Shown: positions 23,920-31,778, counted from the first letter of the stretch. The stretch: DNA of 64,000 nucleotides from Shewanella marisflavi (GCF_023283925.1 NZ_JAKIKX010000001.1:868001-932000); one strand, 5' to 3'. The notes: generated from the letters alone by a model not told the origin. A program made the numbers and translations.

Positions 23920-24480
23920 TTATCTAATATCTTTTAATGCTTTACCTAATAATTTTTCAATGGTTGCTCTTGCAAGAGGAGGTTCAGCAGTGTCAGGCCA
24001 CTTTAGTTGAGCTTTTTCGTCTATGGTTTGTGCCCATTTTGCCGCAGATTCACATTGGTCAGGAAACTTCTTGATTACGTAGAGTGCGAATTCGAGTACC
24101 TCTTCTCGAACTTTATTATTTCGTAGTGCATTGCCATGAGGTTTATGTGAAAGCCCATTATCATCCGTCACACCATTTTTTCCTTGGGGCATGATAAGTT
24201 TGGCGTAGTTGGGTTTGTCATTTTGTCTAAAAAAAGTAGCGAGGCTTTGTTTTGATGCTTGAGCATCTGAGACCCCCAAGGTTGGTGGTAGGCTTATCTT
24301 AATTATGCTGTTTTCAGCACAATTGATGGCAATTTCATATTCTTCAATTAAACATTCATATAGTTCATGTGCCGTTTTATAATCAGGGTCGTTTCTTAAT
24401 ATTGAGTCGAAGTCTCTATCCAATATTAATTCAACTGCCTGAAGGGCTGTAAGCGTTGTTTTAAGTTGATATCTAGCCAT
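23920..24480 (-). CDS. Unknown protein following the integrase gene
   Basis: A 186-residue hydrophilic, mostly helical protein of no family I recognise. It starts 11 bp after the integrase stop with its own GAGGG ribosome binding site, so it is co-transcribed with int. The C-terminal half (KVREEVLEFALYVIKKFPDQC and AKWAQTIDEKAQLKWPD) looks like a small helical domain, and the ending EPPLARATIEKLLGKALKDI is amphipathic. Placement suggests a role in integration or island upkeep, but nothing in the sequence confirms it. Confidence 0.65.
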   Translation of the reverse strand: MARYQLKTTLTALQAVELILDRDFDSILRNDPDYKTAHELYECLIEEYEIAINCAENSIIKISLPPTLGVSDAQASKQSLATFFRQNDKPNYAKLIMPQGKNGVTDDNGLSHKPHGNALRNNKVREEVLEFALYVIKKFPDQCESAAKWAQTIDEKAQLKWPDTAEPPLARATIEKLLGKALKDIR

Positions 24481-24491
24481 GAAATCCCTCT

Positions 24492-25739
24492 TTAATTGGC
24501 AATTAATCGCAAGTTTGTGTTGTTTTGAGCAAGGCTTAAATTACCTTGCGCAGCTTGAGTGATATGCTCACTCCACCAAGCCATCATGACTTTTCTTCTT
24601 TCCAAATAAACGCTGCGGTTATAAGCACTGCGAACCTGGTTTTTATCTGTATGCGCTAGTGCGGCCTCTATAACATCAGGATCGAAACCTTGTTCGTTAA
24701 GCGTTGTACTCGCAAGCGACCTAAAACCATGAGCGGTTGTGCGACCTTTGAGTTGCATACGAATCAAAGAAGCGTTTGCTGTTTGCTCGCTGTAATGAGT
24801 TTTGGGATTACGAGCTGCCGGAAACAGATATTCGCGATGCCCACTTATTGGTCTGAGTATTTCAAGTAACGTAATGGTTTCATCGGTTAGTGGGATTTGA
24901 TGAGCACGGCGCATTTTCATTTTGCTGGCAGGAATAGTCCAAAGCCGATTTTCCAGGTCAATTTCATCCCATCTTGCGCTAGCGGCTTCGTTAGGTCTGG
25001 TCATAGTATGAAGTTGCCATTCAAGTAACAGCCTAGTTAACCTTTGAATACTCGCGTTTGCTATGGCTTGCATTAGCTCGGGTAGTTCATGAGGCTGCAT
25101 CGCCGATAGGTGATTTTTCTTCGGCTGCTTAAATACCGCTTTAATACCACTTAACGGGTTCGCGTGGATCAAGCCTGTGTTTACTGCAAATACCATTATC
25201 TCATTAAGCCTCTGGCATAAGCGTTTCACTGTATCTAAATGTCCTTTGGCTTCTATCGTCCGAAGGATTGTAATGACTTTCGGTGCCGTAATTTGACTGA
25301 TGGGTAATTTGCCAAGATCGGAAAAAATATGCAGTTCGAGAGAGCTCCAAGTCTTCGCTGCATGTTTTTCAGTTACAGCTTCTTTTTTACACTCCATCCA
25401 ATCTTTGGCGACATTGATAAGTGTGTGCTCTATGATTGCTGCTTTTTTAGCTATTTGGTCTTCGCGATGAGCTTTTGGATCTATATCTTCAGCTAGCAGT
25501 TCTCTGGCTGAAACGGCTTTTTTTCGCGCAAGAGCAAGCGACACTGTGGGATAGGAGCCTAGGCCTAAATTATTACGTTTCTTAGTAAGAGGGTGGGTGT
25601 AGTTGAAAAGCCAAAGTTTCGAGCCGTTCGGTTTAATGCGCAATCTTAAACCATGACCATCGAATAGGTGATATTCCTTATCTCGAGGTTTCGCGTTCTT
25701 AACTTCTGTGTCACTTAATTGGGTAGTCTGCTTAGCCAT
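24492..25739 (-). CDS. int: P4-type tyrosine integrase of the ssrA island
   Basis: A 415-residue tyrosine recombinase of the P4/CP4-57 type. It has the N-terminal DUF4102 arm-binding domain (LSDTEVKNAKPRDKEYHLFDGHGLRLRI), a helical core-binding domain (about 105-200) and a catalytic domain with Arg 248 (TRPNEA), His 337-x-x-Arg 340 (HGFR), His 363 (AHTD) and Tyr 373 (AYNR). It lies 176 bp from the 3' end of ssrA and reads away from it, the usual arrangement for islands in this target. All catalytic residues are present, so it may be active. The start has no clear ribosome binding site. Confidence 0.95.
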   Translation of the reverse strand: MAKQTTQLSDTEVKNAKPRDKEYHLFDGHGLRLRIKPNGSKLWLFNYTHPLTKKRNNLGLGSYPTVSLALARKKAVSARELLAEDIDPKAHREDQIAKKAAIIEHTLINVAKDWMECKKEAVTEKHAAKTWSSLELHIFSDLGKLPISQITAPKVITILRTIEAKGHLDTVKRLCQRLNEIMVFAVNTGLIHANPLSGIKAVFKQPKKNHLSAMQPHELPELMQAIANASIQRLTRLLLEWQLHTMTRPNEAASARWDEIDLENRLWTIPASKMKMRRAHQIPLTDETITLLEILRPISGHREYLFPAARNPKTHYSEQTANASLIRMQLKGRTTAHGFRSLASTTLNEQGFDPDVIEAALAHTDKNQVRSAYNRSVYLERRKVMMAWWSEHITQAAQGNLSLAQNNTNLRLIAN

Positions 25740-25743
25740 ATTA

Positions 25744-25798
25744 GGTACACCGTAGAGTGTGTGTACCTTCAGTGTACCCGCCGATGTATCTATTGCAA
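25744..25798 (-). promoter_or_regulatory. Integrase promoter with GTGTACC half-sites
   Basis: On the minus strand TTGCAA (25793-25798) and TACACT (25771-25776) are separated by 16 bp and form a plausible promoter. Half-sites GTGTACC at 25772-25778 and 25761-25767 (11 bp apart) and the inverted GGTACAC at 25744-25750 overlap or follow the -10 element. This suggests self-repression by the integrase or control by AlpA. Confidence 0.5.
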
Positions 25799-25879
25799 CC
25801 GGATATAATCGGACTAAAAAAGTCCTTACTGGAAGGGCGGGTATTGATAAGTGGTTGATTTTACTTTCTTAAAGGCAGA

Positions 25880-25909
25880 AAAAAAGACGTCCTAGGACGT
25901 CTTCGTTTC
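25880..25909 (-). terminator. Island-borne terminator just after ssrA
   Basis: On the minus strand a palindromic stem AAGACGTCC / GGACGTCTT is followed by a run of T, about 10 bases downstream of the tmRNA 3' end. It lies inside the island and replaces the chromosomal hairpin now displaced to 7889-7929. The stem has almost no loop (centre CTAG), so the actual hairpin is shorter than the palindrome. Confidence 0.7.
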
Positions 25910-25913
25910 TGTT

Positions 25914-25929
25914 ATTGGTGGAGGCGGCG
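25914..25929. repeat. ssrA-proximal attachment site
   Basis: ATTGGTGGAGGCGGCG, the 3' end of ssrA (including CCA) on the minus strand. It matches 7955-7969 with one indel. Integration here keeps ssrA intact. Confidence 0.65.
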
Positions 25930-26271
25930 GGGCTCGAACCCGCGTCCAAAAAGCCTACATCCTCGGCGCTACATGCTTAGTCTCTCTTTTGGTTAACCAA
26001 GTACACTCCGAAAGACAGGATTGCAATTGGCGAGTTCAGTACTGTTTCGCGGTTCACCCCTGAACGTGGTTCCCTCGCTATCAAATGTAAAGGTGACCAT
26101 CTTAATACTCTGCCCATTTGAGAAACGTGAGCAAGATGGCTAGCTAGCCTAAGCTGCTAGAGCGTAGTTATCGTCGTTTGCAACTATAACTGTGCGGCTT
26201 TTTACGAGGCCAACCGCCCCTCGGCATGCTCCTAGGGTTTCGTGAATCTTGTCGAATCCAGAATCGCCCCC
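25916..26271 (-). ncRNA. ssrA: tmRNA
   Basis: Transfer-messenger RNA of about 356 nt, which rescues stalled ribosomes together with SmpB. The 5' end GGGGGCG pairs with CGCCUCC before the ACCA 3' end to form the acceptor stem, the T-arm GGACGCGGGTTCGAGCCCCG is present, and the D-arm-like GATTCTGGATTCGAC follows the 5' end. The tag frame (26149-26181 on the minus strand) reads ANDDNYALAA and stop, against ANDENYALAA in E. coli. The 3' end is the integration target of the neighbouring island. smpB lies just upstream on the same strand. Confidence 0.96.
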
Positions 26272-26388
26272 AGTACAATGTTGATTGTAACCTGCTAAAT
26301 CCTCTAACACCAAGGATAAATCATGTTGTTACAATTGATTGTTCGTTATCCGACCATTTTACCTGTTTAAACAGTAAGCTTACGCTAA

Positions 26389-26883
26389 TTACTGTTGAAC
26401 GGCTTTTTTCATGGTACGAGATTTTTCAATCTTCCACTCGCGCTCTTTGGTATCGTCGCGCTTATCGTGTTCTTTCTTACCTTTACCCAAACCTATCTCA
26501 ATTTTAACCCAAGCGCCTTTGCGCCAGTACATTGAGATCGGCACAATTGAGTAGCCTTGACGGTCTACCAGACCTTGCAACTTATCCAGCTCTCTGCGGT
26601 TAAGCAGTAGCTTGCGATCGCGCATAGGGTCGCACACCACATGGGTCGATGCGGTGTTTAGAGGTGTGATAGTGCAGCCAAATAGGTAGGCTTCACCGTC
26701 TCTGAGAAACACATAGCTTTCAGATAGGTTGACCTTACCGACTCGGATCGATTTCACTTCCCATCCCATCAGGGACAAGCCGGCTTCAAACTTTTCTTCA
26801 AATTTATAGTCGAAGTTTGCACGTTTATTACGAGCAATCGTTGCCGGTGGGTTCTTTGATTTTTTTGCGTTTTTCTTTGCCAT
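26389..26883 (-). CDS. smpB: SsrA-binding protein
   Basis: A 164-residue SmpB, the obligate partner of tmRNA that places it in the ribosomal A site. Recognisable are the OB-fold motifs [34 protein letters not shown] and [16 protein letters not shown], and the basic C-terminal tail ([15 protein letters not shown]) that enters the mRNA channel. The start is taken as ATG 26883 (MAKKNAKKS), which gives family length; a TTG-started extension to 26913 would overlap a perfect TATAAT. No ribosome binding site precedes this ATG. It lies 117 bp upstream of ssrA. Confidence 0.95.
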   Translation of the reverse strand: MAKKNAKKSKNPPATIARNKRANFDYKFEEKFEAGLSLMGWEVKSIRVGKVNLSESYVFLRDGEAYLFGCTITPLNTASTHVVCDPMRDRKLLLNRRELDKLQGLVDRQGYSIVPISMYWRKGAWVKIEIGLGKGKKEHDKRDDTKEREWKIEKSRTMKKAVQQ

Positions 26884-26892
26884 AGGTGGGCT

Positions 26893-26898
26893 ATTATA
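26893..26898 (-). promoter_or_regulatory. -10 element very close to the smpB start
   Basis: A consensus TATAAT ends nine bases before the smpB ATG, with only a weak -35 (ATTCCA region). Transcription from it would begin about 3-4 bases before the ATG, giving a leaderless mRNA. Confidence 0.4.
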
Positions 26899-27086
26899 CG
26901 CGCGCTTGATCAATTTGGAATTGGCTACCGCGATTATTTGTTTAATTTGCCCACTTTAAGTGGTCGAGGTGGCGTTTTTTTGTTCGAGGCAAGCTTAATG
27001 GTTGAGGTGACCCGCCATGGCTAGCATGTTAAAATCATTTTTTTGCTTTATGGTGTAAAGGCCAAGGTTTCAGGTTAAACAGTCAT

Positions 27087-27521
27087 ATGCCCAAGATTTC
27101 CCGCAGTGTGTTAGTCCGCTTTAGTGCTATGCAGATGTACGAGTTAGTCAATGATGTTGAATCCTACAAGGAGTTTTTGCCTGGCTGTGTCGGTGGTAAG
27201 GTGCTCGAGTTTGATGGCAAAACTATGTTGGCTTCGGTCGATGTGTCTAAGGCGGGGATTAGTAAGACATTTACTACGCGCAATCAGGTGATCCCTGGTA
27301 AGCGAATTGAGTTGGAGCTTGAAAATGGGCCTTTTAAACACCTACATGGCCGGTGGGAGTTTACTGAATTAACCGAAGATGCCTGTAAGGTGGACTTTGA
27401 GCTTAGCTTTGAATTCTCCAGCCCGATTGCAGATATGGCATTTGGTAAGGTTTTTAAAGAATTGATGTCATCTATGGTTACTGCGTTTACCAGTCGTGCC
27501 AAAGTGGTATACAGCCAATAG
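27087..27521 (+). CDS. ratA: RatA family START-domain protein
   Basis: A 144-residue protein of the Coq10/RatA (SRPBCC) fold: MPKISRSVLVRFSAMQMYELVNDVESYKEFLPGC at the start and the typical ending MSSMVTAFTSRAKVVYSQ. E. coli RatA was described as a 50S-binding protein blocking subunit joining, while the family also resembles ubiquinone-binding Coq10, so the true role is debated. It is divergent from smpB and followed 27 bp later by ratB, the order found in many gammaproteobacteria. Confidence 0.92.
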   Translation: MPKISRSVLVRFSAMQMYELVNDVESYKEFLPGCVGGKVLEFDGKTMLASVDVSKAGISKTFTTRNQVIPGKRIELELENGPFKHLHGRWEFTELTEDACKVDFELSFEFSSPIADMAFGKVFKELMSSMVTAFTSRAKVVYSQ

Positions 27522-27548
27522 CGATTTTTAAGATTCCTAGGAAGTAAG

Positions 27549-27881
27549 ATGAGCGATCAAGATAAGTTTGCCGTTGAGGTTATTTACGCTTTGCCCTCGC
27601 AGCAAAAGCGTATCAATGTGATGGTGGAGCCTGGCACCACTTGTATCGAGGCAGTTAGACAGAGCGGTATGTGTCGTTTTTTCCCTGAGATAGACCTGGA
27701 GACGGTCAAATTGGGAATATTTAGCCGCGCGGTTAAGCATAATGAAGTGTTGCACCCTGGTCAGCGGGTAGAGATTTATCGTCCCTTGATCGCCGATCCT
27801 AAGGATGTACGCCGTCAACGTGCTGAAAAGGCTAAAAATGAGGGGCGAGCCAATAAAACCACAGGGGCTAAGGTGAGCTAG
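27549..27881 (+). CDS. ratB: RnfH/RatB family ubiquitin-like protein
   Basis: A 110-residue beta-grasp protein. The family signature is clear: FAVEVIYALPSQQKRINVMVEPGTTCIEAVRQSG, LGIFSRAVKHNEVLHPGQRVEIYRPLIADPKDVRRQRAEKAK. The role is unknown; it is always found beside ratA. The start is supported by GGAAG 4 bases upstream. The Lys-rich tail after residue 95 is less conserved. A shared bidirectional terminator separates it from convergent bamE. Confidence 0.92.
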   Translation: MSDQDKFAVEVIYALPSQQKRINVMVEPGTTCIEAVRQSGMCRFFPEIDLETVKLGIFSRAVKHNEVLHPGQRVEIYRPLIADPKDVRRQRAEKAKNEGRANKTTGAKVS

Positions 27882-27898
27882 CCGAGTGAGTTATCATT

Positions 27899-27936
27899 AA
27901 AAAAGGGTCTAAAGCTAAGCTTTAGACCCTTTTTTA
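27899..27936. terminator. Bidirectional terminator between ratB and bamE
   Basis: Stem AAAGGGTCTAAAGC / GCTTTAGACCCTTT with a TAA loop, flanked by A on the left and T on the right, so it works for both converging genes. Confidence 0.92.
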
Positions 27937-27962
27937 ATGTATGCGTAACGCTTCAAGCAATG

Positions 27963-28463
27963 TTATTCAAACTCTTTGACTTCGTTGAGTTCCTGCGTCT
28001 TTTTCTCTTCTACGAGCGGCTTGGTATCTGGACGCTGCTCAGGGTTAAGCGGCACTAGGTCACCTTTGGGGGCGCTAAGTTCAGGTAATTCACTTTGATC
28101 AAGCGGCGTATTAAAGTCGGCGGCCAGTTCATAGTCGCCATCGACTTGAGTCAATTTGTCGCCAGTGAAGTGCAGCACGAGTTCTTTGTGGGTAATGCTG
28201 GCATCACGTCCATTTTTGTAGTGGTAGACATAGTACCAGGTATCATCTGAGAAGCTGTCTCTAAGAACCGGACGCCCCAAGATATATTCGACCTGCTCTT
28301 TGGTCATCTGGATTCTGAGCTTTTCTACTTGCTGGGTTTCCATATAGTTGCCTTGCGGCACGTCAGGTTTGTAAACCAGCCAGTCAAAAGCGCCACATCC
28401 GCTTAATGAAAGAGACAGCGCCGCAGCGCCTAATAGAGTCATACTATGTTTTTTTATGGTCAT
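27963..28463 (-). CDS. bamE: Outer membrane assembly lipoprotein BamE, with long C-terminal extension
   Basis: A 166-residue lipoprotein of the BAM complex, which inserts outer membrane proteins. A signal peptide ends in the lipobox LSGC (Cys about 23). The SmpA/OmlA fold follows, with VYKPDVPQGNY, MTKEQVEYILGRPVLRDSFSDDTWYYVY and ELVLHFTGDKLTQVDGDY. E. coli BamE has 113 residues; here residues about 115-166 add a Pro/Glu/Lys-rich, probably disordered tail. The same gene order (smpB, ratA, ratB, bamE) is common in Shewanella. Confidence 0.94.
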   Translation of the reverse strand: MTIKKHSMTLLGAAALSLSLSGCGAFDWLVYKPDVPQGNYMETQQVEKLRIQMTKEQVEYILGRPVLRDSFSDDTWYYVYHYKNGRDASITHKELVLHFTGDKLTQVDGDYELAADFNTPLDQSELPELSAPKGDLVPLNPEQRPDTKPLVEEKKTQELNEVKEFE

Positions 28464-28875
28464 TGAAATGCGCTACTTCCCTAAAAATCTGTCGGCCATG
28501 ATACCCAAGCATTCCCTATGCTGACAAGCGCTATCGACTTTTTATACGTCTCCTTGCGCTGTCGGTGTCAGCCTGGTGTTAGCCTTGCTAATTGACTAAG
28601 GCAGCTTGTGTGAATAGGTCAGACAGATGGTTTGGCATTAAGTTTCTTGTCTAGCGGATAAATTGATATGTAGAAAAGGGCGAGAAGATCAATTTAGTGT
28701 TGAAAATTGATTGGGATATTAACTGTTAGTGTTTGTTTTATCCCGAATTGTGGTAAGTTAATTTGGTTTACCCCTCTACGGTATAGCCAGTCGACGCCGT
28801 GGTTAAAAAAGGAACAGCAAGTCTGATATCAATGGGTGGTTGTCACAGCGTATGGCACAAGTTGGAAATACATAA
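28464..28875. other. Intergenic region between bamE and the borosin operon
   Basis: A 412-bp divergent region with no supportable ORF. It should hold the promoters of bamE and of the borosin methyltransferase. I can see no clear operator. Confidence 0.5.
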
Positions 28876-29685
28876 ATGAATGAAGCCTGTAAAAAAGGTA
28901 GTTTAGTTTGTGTCGGCACTGGATTAAACCTAGGCGGTCAGATAACTGTGCTTAGTAAGAGTTATATCGAACTAGCCGATGTCGTGTTTTCCTTGGTACC
29001 CGATGCCTTCGCGCTGCAGTGGTTAACAACCCTGAATAGCGACGTCCGTTCATTGCATGGTTACTATGCTCAAGGCGATGAGGTTAAGAGTCGGCGAGAT
29101 ACCTATCAGCAGATGGTTGAGGCAATACTCACTCAGGTGCGAGCGGGAAAGCGAGTAGTGTGCGCCTTGTATGGCCATCCTGGTGTGTTTGCCTGTGTTT
29201 CACATCTTGCTATTAAACGGGCTCGGCAAGAGGGCTTTGATGCTAAGATGGAGCCTGGGATCTCGGCAGAAGCCTGTTTGTGGGCCGATGTTGGGATAGA
29301 TCCTGGTCAATCGGGCCATCAAAGTTTCGAAGCCAGTCAGTTCATGTTTTATTGTCACACACCAGATCCCTCCACCCACTTATTACTATGGCAGATTAGC
29401 ATTGCCGGTGAGCACACCTTAACCAAGTTTCATACTAACGCCGATTGTTTGCAGGTGTTAGTCGAGCAGCTTAATGAGTGGTATCCCTTAGAGCATGAGG
29501 TCATTCTGTACGAGGCGCCGAATTTGCCGGTGCAGTCGCCGAGAATCGATAGGCTATTACTCAAAGATCTGCCTCATGCGAAGTTGACGGCGATAACAAC
29601 ACTGCTGATTCCGCCGTCGCAGTCGTTAAAAGTGAATCATAAAATTTTGGCAAAACTGGGGATTTCTGAAGACTTACTGGGTTAA
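28876..29685 (+). CDS. Borosin-type peptide alpha-N-methyltransferase (SonM-like)
   Basis: A 269-residue SAM-dependent enzyme of the tetrapyrrole methylase fold, matching the split borosin enzymes that methylate backbone amides of a separate precursor peptide. The motifs are GSLVCVGTGLNLGGQITVLSKSYIELADVVF at the N-terminus, the tyrosines in LHGYYAQGDEVKSRRDTYQQM, the SAM-binding LYGHPGVFACVSHLAIKRARQEGF and the following MEPGISAEACLWADVGIDPG. A free precursor peptide is encoded 82 bp downstream. The position between bamE and aceBA matches, as I recall, the sonMA locus of S. oneidensis. A normal biosynthetic (porphyrin) methylase is less likely given the neighbour. Confidence 0.88.
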   Translation: MNEACKKGSLVCVGTGLNLGGQITVLSKSYIELADVVFSLVPDAFALQWLTTLNSDVRSLHGYYAQGDEVKSRRDTYQQMVEAILTQVRAGKRVVCALYGHPGVFACVSHLAIKRARQEGFDAKMEPGISAEACLWADVGIDPGQSGHQSFEASQFMFYCHTPDPSTHLLLWQISIAGEHTLTKFHTNADCLQVLVEQLNEWYPLEHEVILYEAPNLPVQSPRIDRLLLKDLPHAKLTAITTLLIPPSQSLKVNHKILAKLGISEDLLG

Positions 29686-29767
29686 AAAGCAAATTAAGTT
29701 TGATTAGCTGCAAGTGGTCAAACATTTTTCTAGCAACTAGTGTTATTACATAACAATGGAGAATGAT

Positions 29768-29989
29768 ATGTCGAAGCTAAGTGATTTTTTTCAAAAATTA
29801 GGATCGGATGCCGCGCTATTAGAGGCTTATAAGGCCGATCCTGAAGGGGTGATGCAGGACTATGGATTGTCGGATGAAGAGATTGCAGCTGTTATGTCTG
29901 GTGATAAAGAACAGATAGATTCGCTATCAGGTGACAGCAGTGACACGCAAGCTTACTTGATTGTCACTAATCCAGATGACAGCAACTAA
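29768..29989 (+). CDS. Borosin precursor peptide (SonA-like)
   Basis: A 73-residue peptide. Residues about 1-56 form the helical borosin-binding leader (MSKLSDFFQKLGSDAALLEAY, PEGVMQDYGLSDEEIAAVMSGD), also reminiscent of nitrile-hydratase-like leaders. The C-terminal core (about 57-73) contains TQAYLIVTNPDDSN; the hydrophobic YLIV is the likely methylation region by analogy with SonA. ATG 29768 has GGAG 6 bases upstream, better than ATG 29756. It follows the methyltransferase and is followed 16 bp later by a diguanylate cyclase gene. No protease or exporter gene is next to it, so the mature product is unknown. Confidence 0.86.
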   Translation: MSKLSDFFQKLGSDAALLEAYKADPEGVMQDYGLSDEEIAAVMSGDKEQIDSLSGDSSDTQAYLIVTNPDDSN

Positions 29990-30005
29990 GCTGTAGTTAA
30001 CGGCC

Positions 30006-31778
30006 ATGTATTACCTCAGACTCATATTGGTTTCTCTTTTCGCTCTGTTTGCCAGCTATCAAGCAGTGGCGGACGATGTAGATTATGATGCGGTTATTGA
30101 TGAGCTAAAAGCCTCGCTGATTGCCGAACCAACCAAATCGTCTGAGGTCATTGCCTACCTCAATGAAAATAGTCAGCACTTGACTAGAGAGCAGCGAGCT
30201 AGGGTCTTGACCCTAGAAAGTAATAAAGAAGTTTATAACGGCAACTATCAGCGTGCATTTGAGTTGCTTAAACAGGCCGAACAACTTAGCCAATCCCCTG
30301 AGACCCTCAATTCTATCTACCTTTACCAAGCCACCTCACTGATCGCCATGAAAGAGTATCAAGGTGCGTTGGATGCGATGGCAAAAAATCTGGATAGGAT
30401 AGAACAGATAGATGATGTCACCATCAAGATGACCTCCTATTTAAGATTGGCCAATCTGTACCTGGATCTTGAAGTCTATGATGAATCCAAACGCTATGGG
30501 TTAATGGCTTTTGGACTTAGCCAGGGAACATCGCCCAAAGAGCAGTGTTATGCCCAATTACTGTTGGCAGCGGCCGAATTAAAACTTTTAAATTATGAAC
30601 TTGCAAAACAGCAGTTTACTGACACTCATATTTTTTGTGAAGAGCATAATATTCCATTAATTGTTGCCATGGCAGATAAAGGCAAAGGCACTTCACACCT
30701 TAGACTCGGCGAGCTTAAACAGGCACAGACCCTGTTGTTGTCTGCACTCTCTGAATATGAAAAATTTAAATTTAAGCTAGAGATCATCGATGTTAACGCC
30801 TTATTGGCGGAAACATATTTAAGTCAGAAAGAGATTGATAGCGCCAAACAATATGCCCAGCGAGTGATTGACGAGCCAGATGAGCCTAGCGTACTTGAAG
30901 AGAGAAAACGCGCCATAAAGGTCATGGCCGATGCATTGGCAATGGAGGGGAGCTATCAGCAAGCCTATCAATATCTCGATCAATATATGAAGCTGAGTGA
31001 GGCGAGCATAGATGAGACTAAGGCCAAAGCTTATGCTTACCAAATGGCTAAATTTGAAAATGCCGAGAAGACTCGTGAAATTAAGATGCTAAATCAGGAT
31101 CGGGCACTCTACACCGCACAACAAAAGGTGGTCGAACTCGAAAGATACAATGAAAGTATGGCCTTAACGATCGCCTTGGGCTGTTCCGTGGGGCTTATCA
31201 TCTTTGGCGCCACCATGTTTGTGCAAAGGCGTAAATATAAGCGTATCTCTCAGCTTGATCCGTTAACCGGGGTGTTAAATCGTGGCACAGGGCAAGATTT
31301 TGCTGAGAATCTGTTTATTGATGTGCTAGCCCACCGAAGTGTGTTTAGTGTGATTATGTTCGATCTAGACCATTTTAAGAGCATTAATGATAACTACGGT
31401 CATAGCGCTGGAGATTGGGCGCTAAGACGTGTCGTTGAAGCTGTGTCTCCCCACTTGAAGAGCAAAGATCTTTTTGTTCGAATGGGGGGCGAAGAGTTTG
31501 CCATTTTCTTACCTTATGTGGGGGAGCAGGAGGCTTTAAAGATCGCCAAGCAGTGCTGCAATGCAATAGAGGCTATTCAAACTCGCCCTCATTATAATGA
31601 TTTAAGTATCACGGCCAGTTTCGGTGTCTGTAGCAGTCTCGAAGCTGATCTCAGTTTGGATCCCCTGATGAAACGAGTGGATCTGGCTATGTATCAGGCT
31701 AAGCGAAATGGTCGAAATTGTGTGGTGACCTATCGTCCTAGTATGGACAGGGTGCTAGAGCAGGCTGCCAACGCTTAA
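30006..31778 (+). CDS. TPR-containing membrane diguanylate cyclase
   Basis: A 590-residue protein with a signal peptide (about 1-22), a periplasmic helical TPR-like region (about 28-350), one membrane helix (about 387-405, ALGCSVGLIIFGATMFV) and a cytoplasmic GGDEF domain (about 415-580). The active site is GGEEF and the substrate motif DLDHFKSINDNYGHSAGD is intact, so it should make cyclic di-GMP. The inhibitory RxxD site five residues before GGEEF reads KSKD, a conservative change that may weaken feedback. It starts 16 bp after the borosin peptide gene and is probably co-transcribed. Confidence 0.88.
   Translation: MYYLRLILVSLFALFASYQAVADDVDYDAVIDELKASLIAEPTKSSEVIAYLNENSQHLTREQRARVLTLESNKEVYNGNYQRAFELLKQAEQLSQSPETLNSIYLYQATSLIAMKEYQGALDAMAKNLDRIEQIDDVTIKMTSYLRLANLYLDLEVYDESKRYGLMAFGLSQGTSPKEQCYAQLLLAAAELKLLNYELAKQQFTDTHIFCEEHNIPLIVAMADKGKGTSHLRLGELKQAQTLLLSALSEYEKFKFKLEIIDVNALLAETYLSQKEIDSAKQYAQRVIDEPDEPSVLEERKRAIKVMADALAMEGSYQQAYQYLDQYMKLSEASIDETKAKAYAYQMAKFENAEKTREIKMLNQDRALYTAQQKVVELERYNESMALTIALGCSVGLIIFGATMFVQRRKYKRISQLDPLTGVLNRGTGQDFAENLFIDVLAHRSVFSVIMFDLDHFKSINDNYGHSAGDWALRRVVEAVSPHLKSKDLFVRMGGEEFAIFLPYVGEQEALKIAKQCCNAIEAIQTRPHYNDLSITASFGVCSSLEADLSLDPLMKRVDLAMYQAKRNGRNCVVTYRPSMDRVLEQAANA

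Larger units (their letters stand above)
7955..25929. mobile_element. Genomic island integrated in ssrA, carrying defence genes
   Basis: Bounded by an imperfect direct repeat of the tmRNA 3' end. It contains a P4-type tyrosine integrase next to ssrA, AlpA and a YagK/YfjJ-type gene at the same end, and a cargo made almost only of defence-type genes: type I restriction-modification, two further PD-(D/E)xK proteins, a TPR-CHAT protease operon, a RelE-like protein and a viperin. Several parts, notably 16200-22200, are visibly more AT-rich than the flanking purEK and smpB regions. No transposase, phage structural gene or conjugation gene is present, so it probably needs a helper to move. Confidence 0.85.

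Noticed and set aside
26226..26507. ORF on the plus strand over the ssrA 5' end
   Set aside because: It lies across tmRNA and the end of smpB in antisense and has no ribosome binding site or family resemblance.
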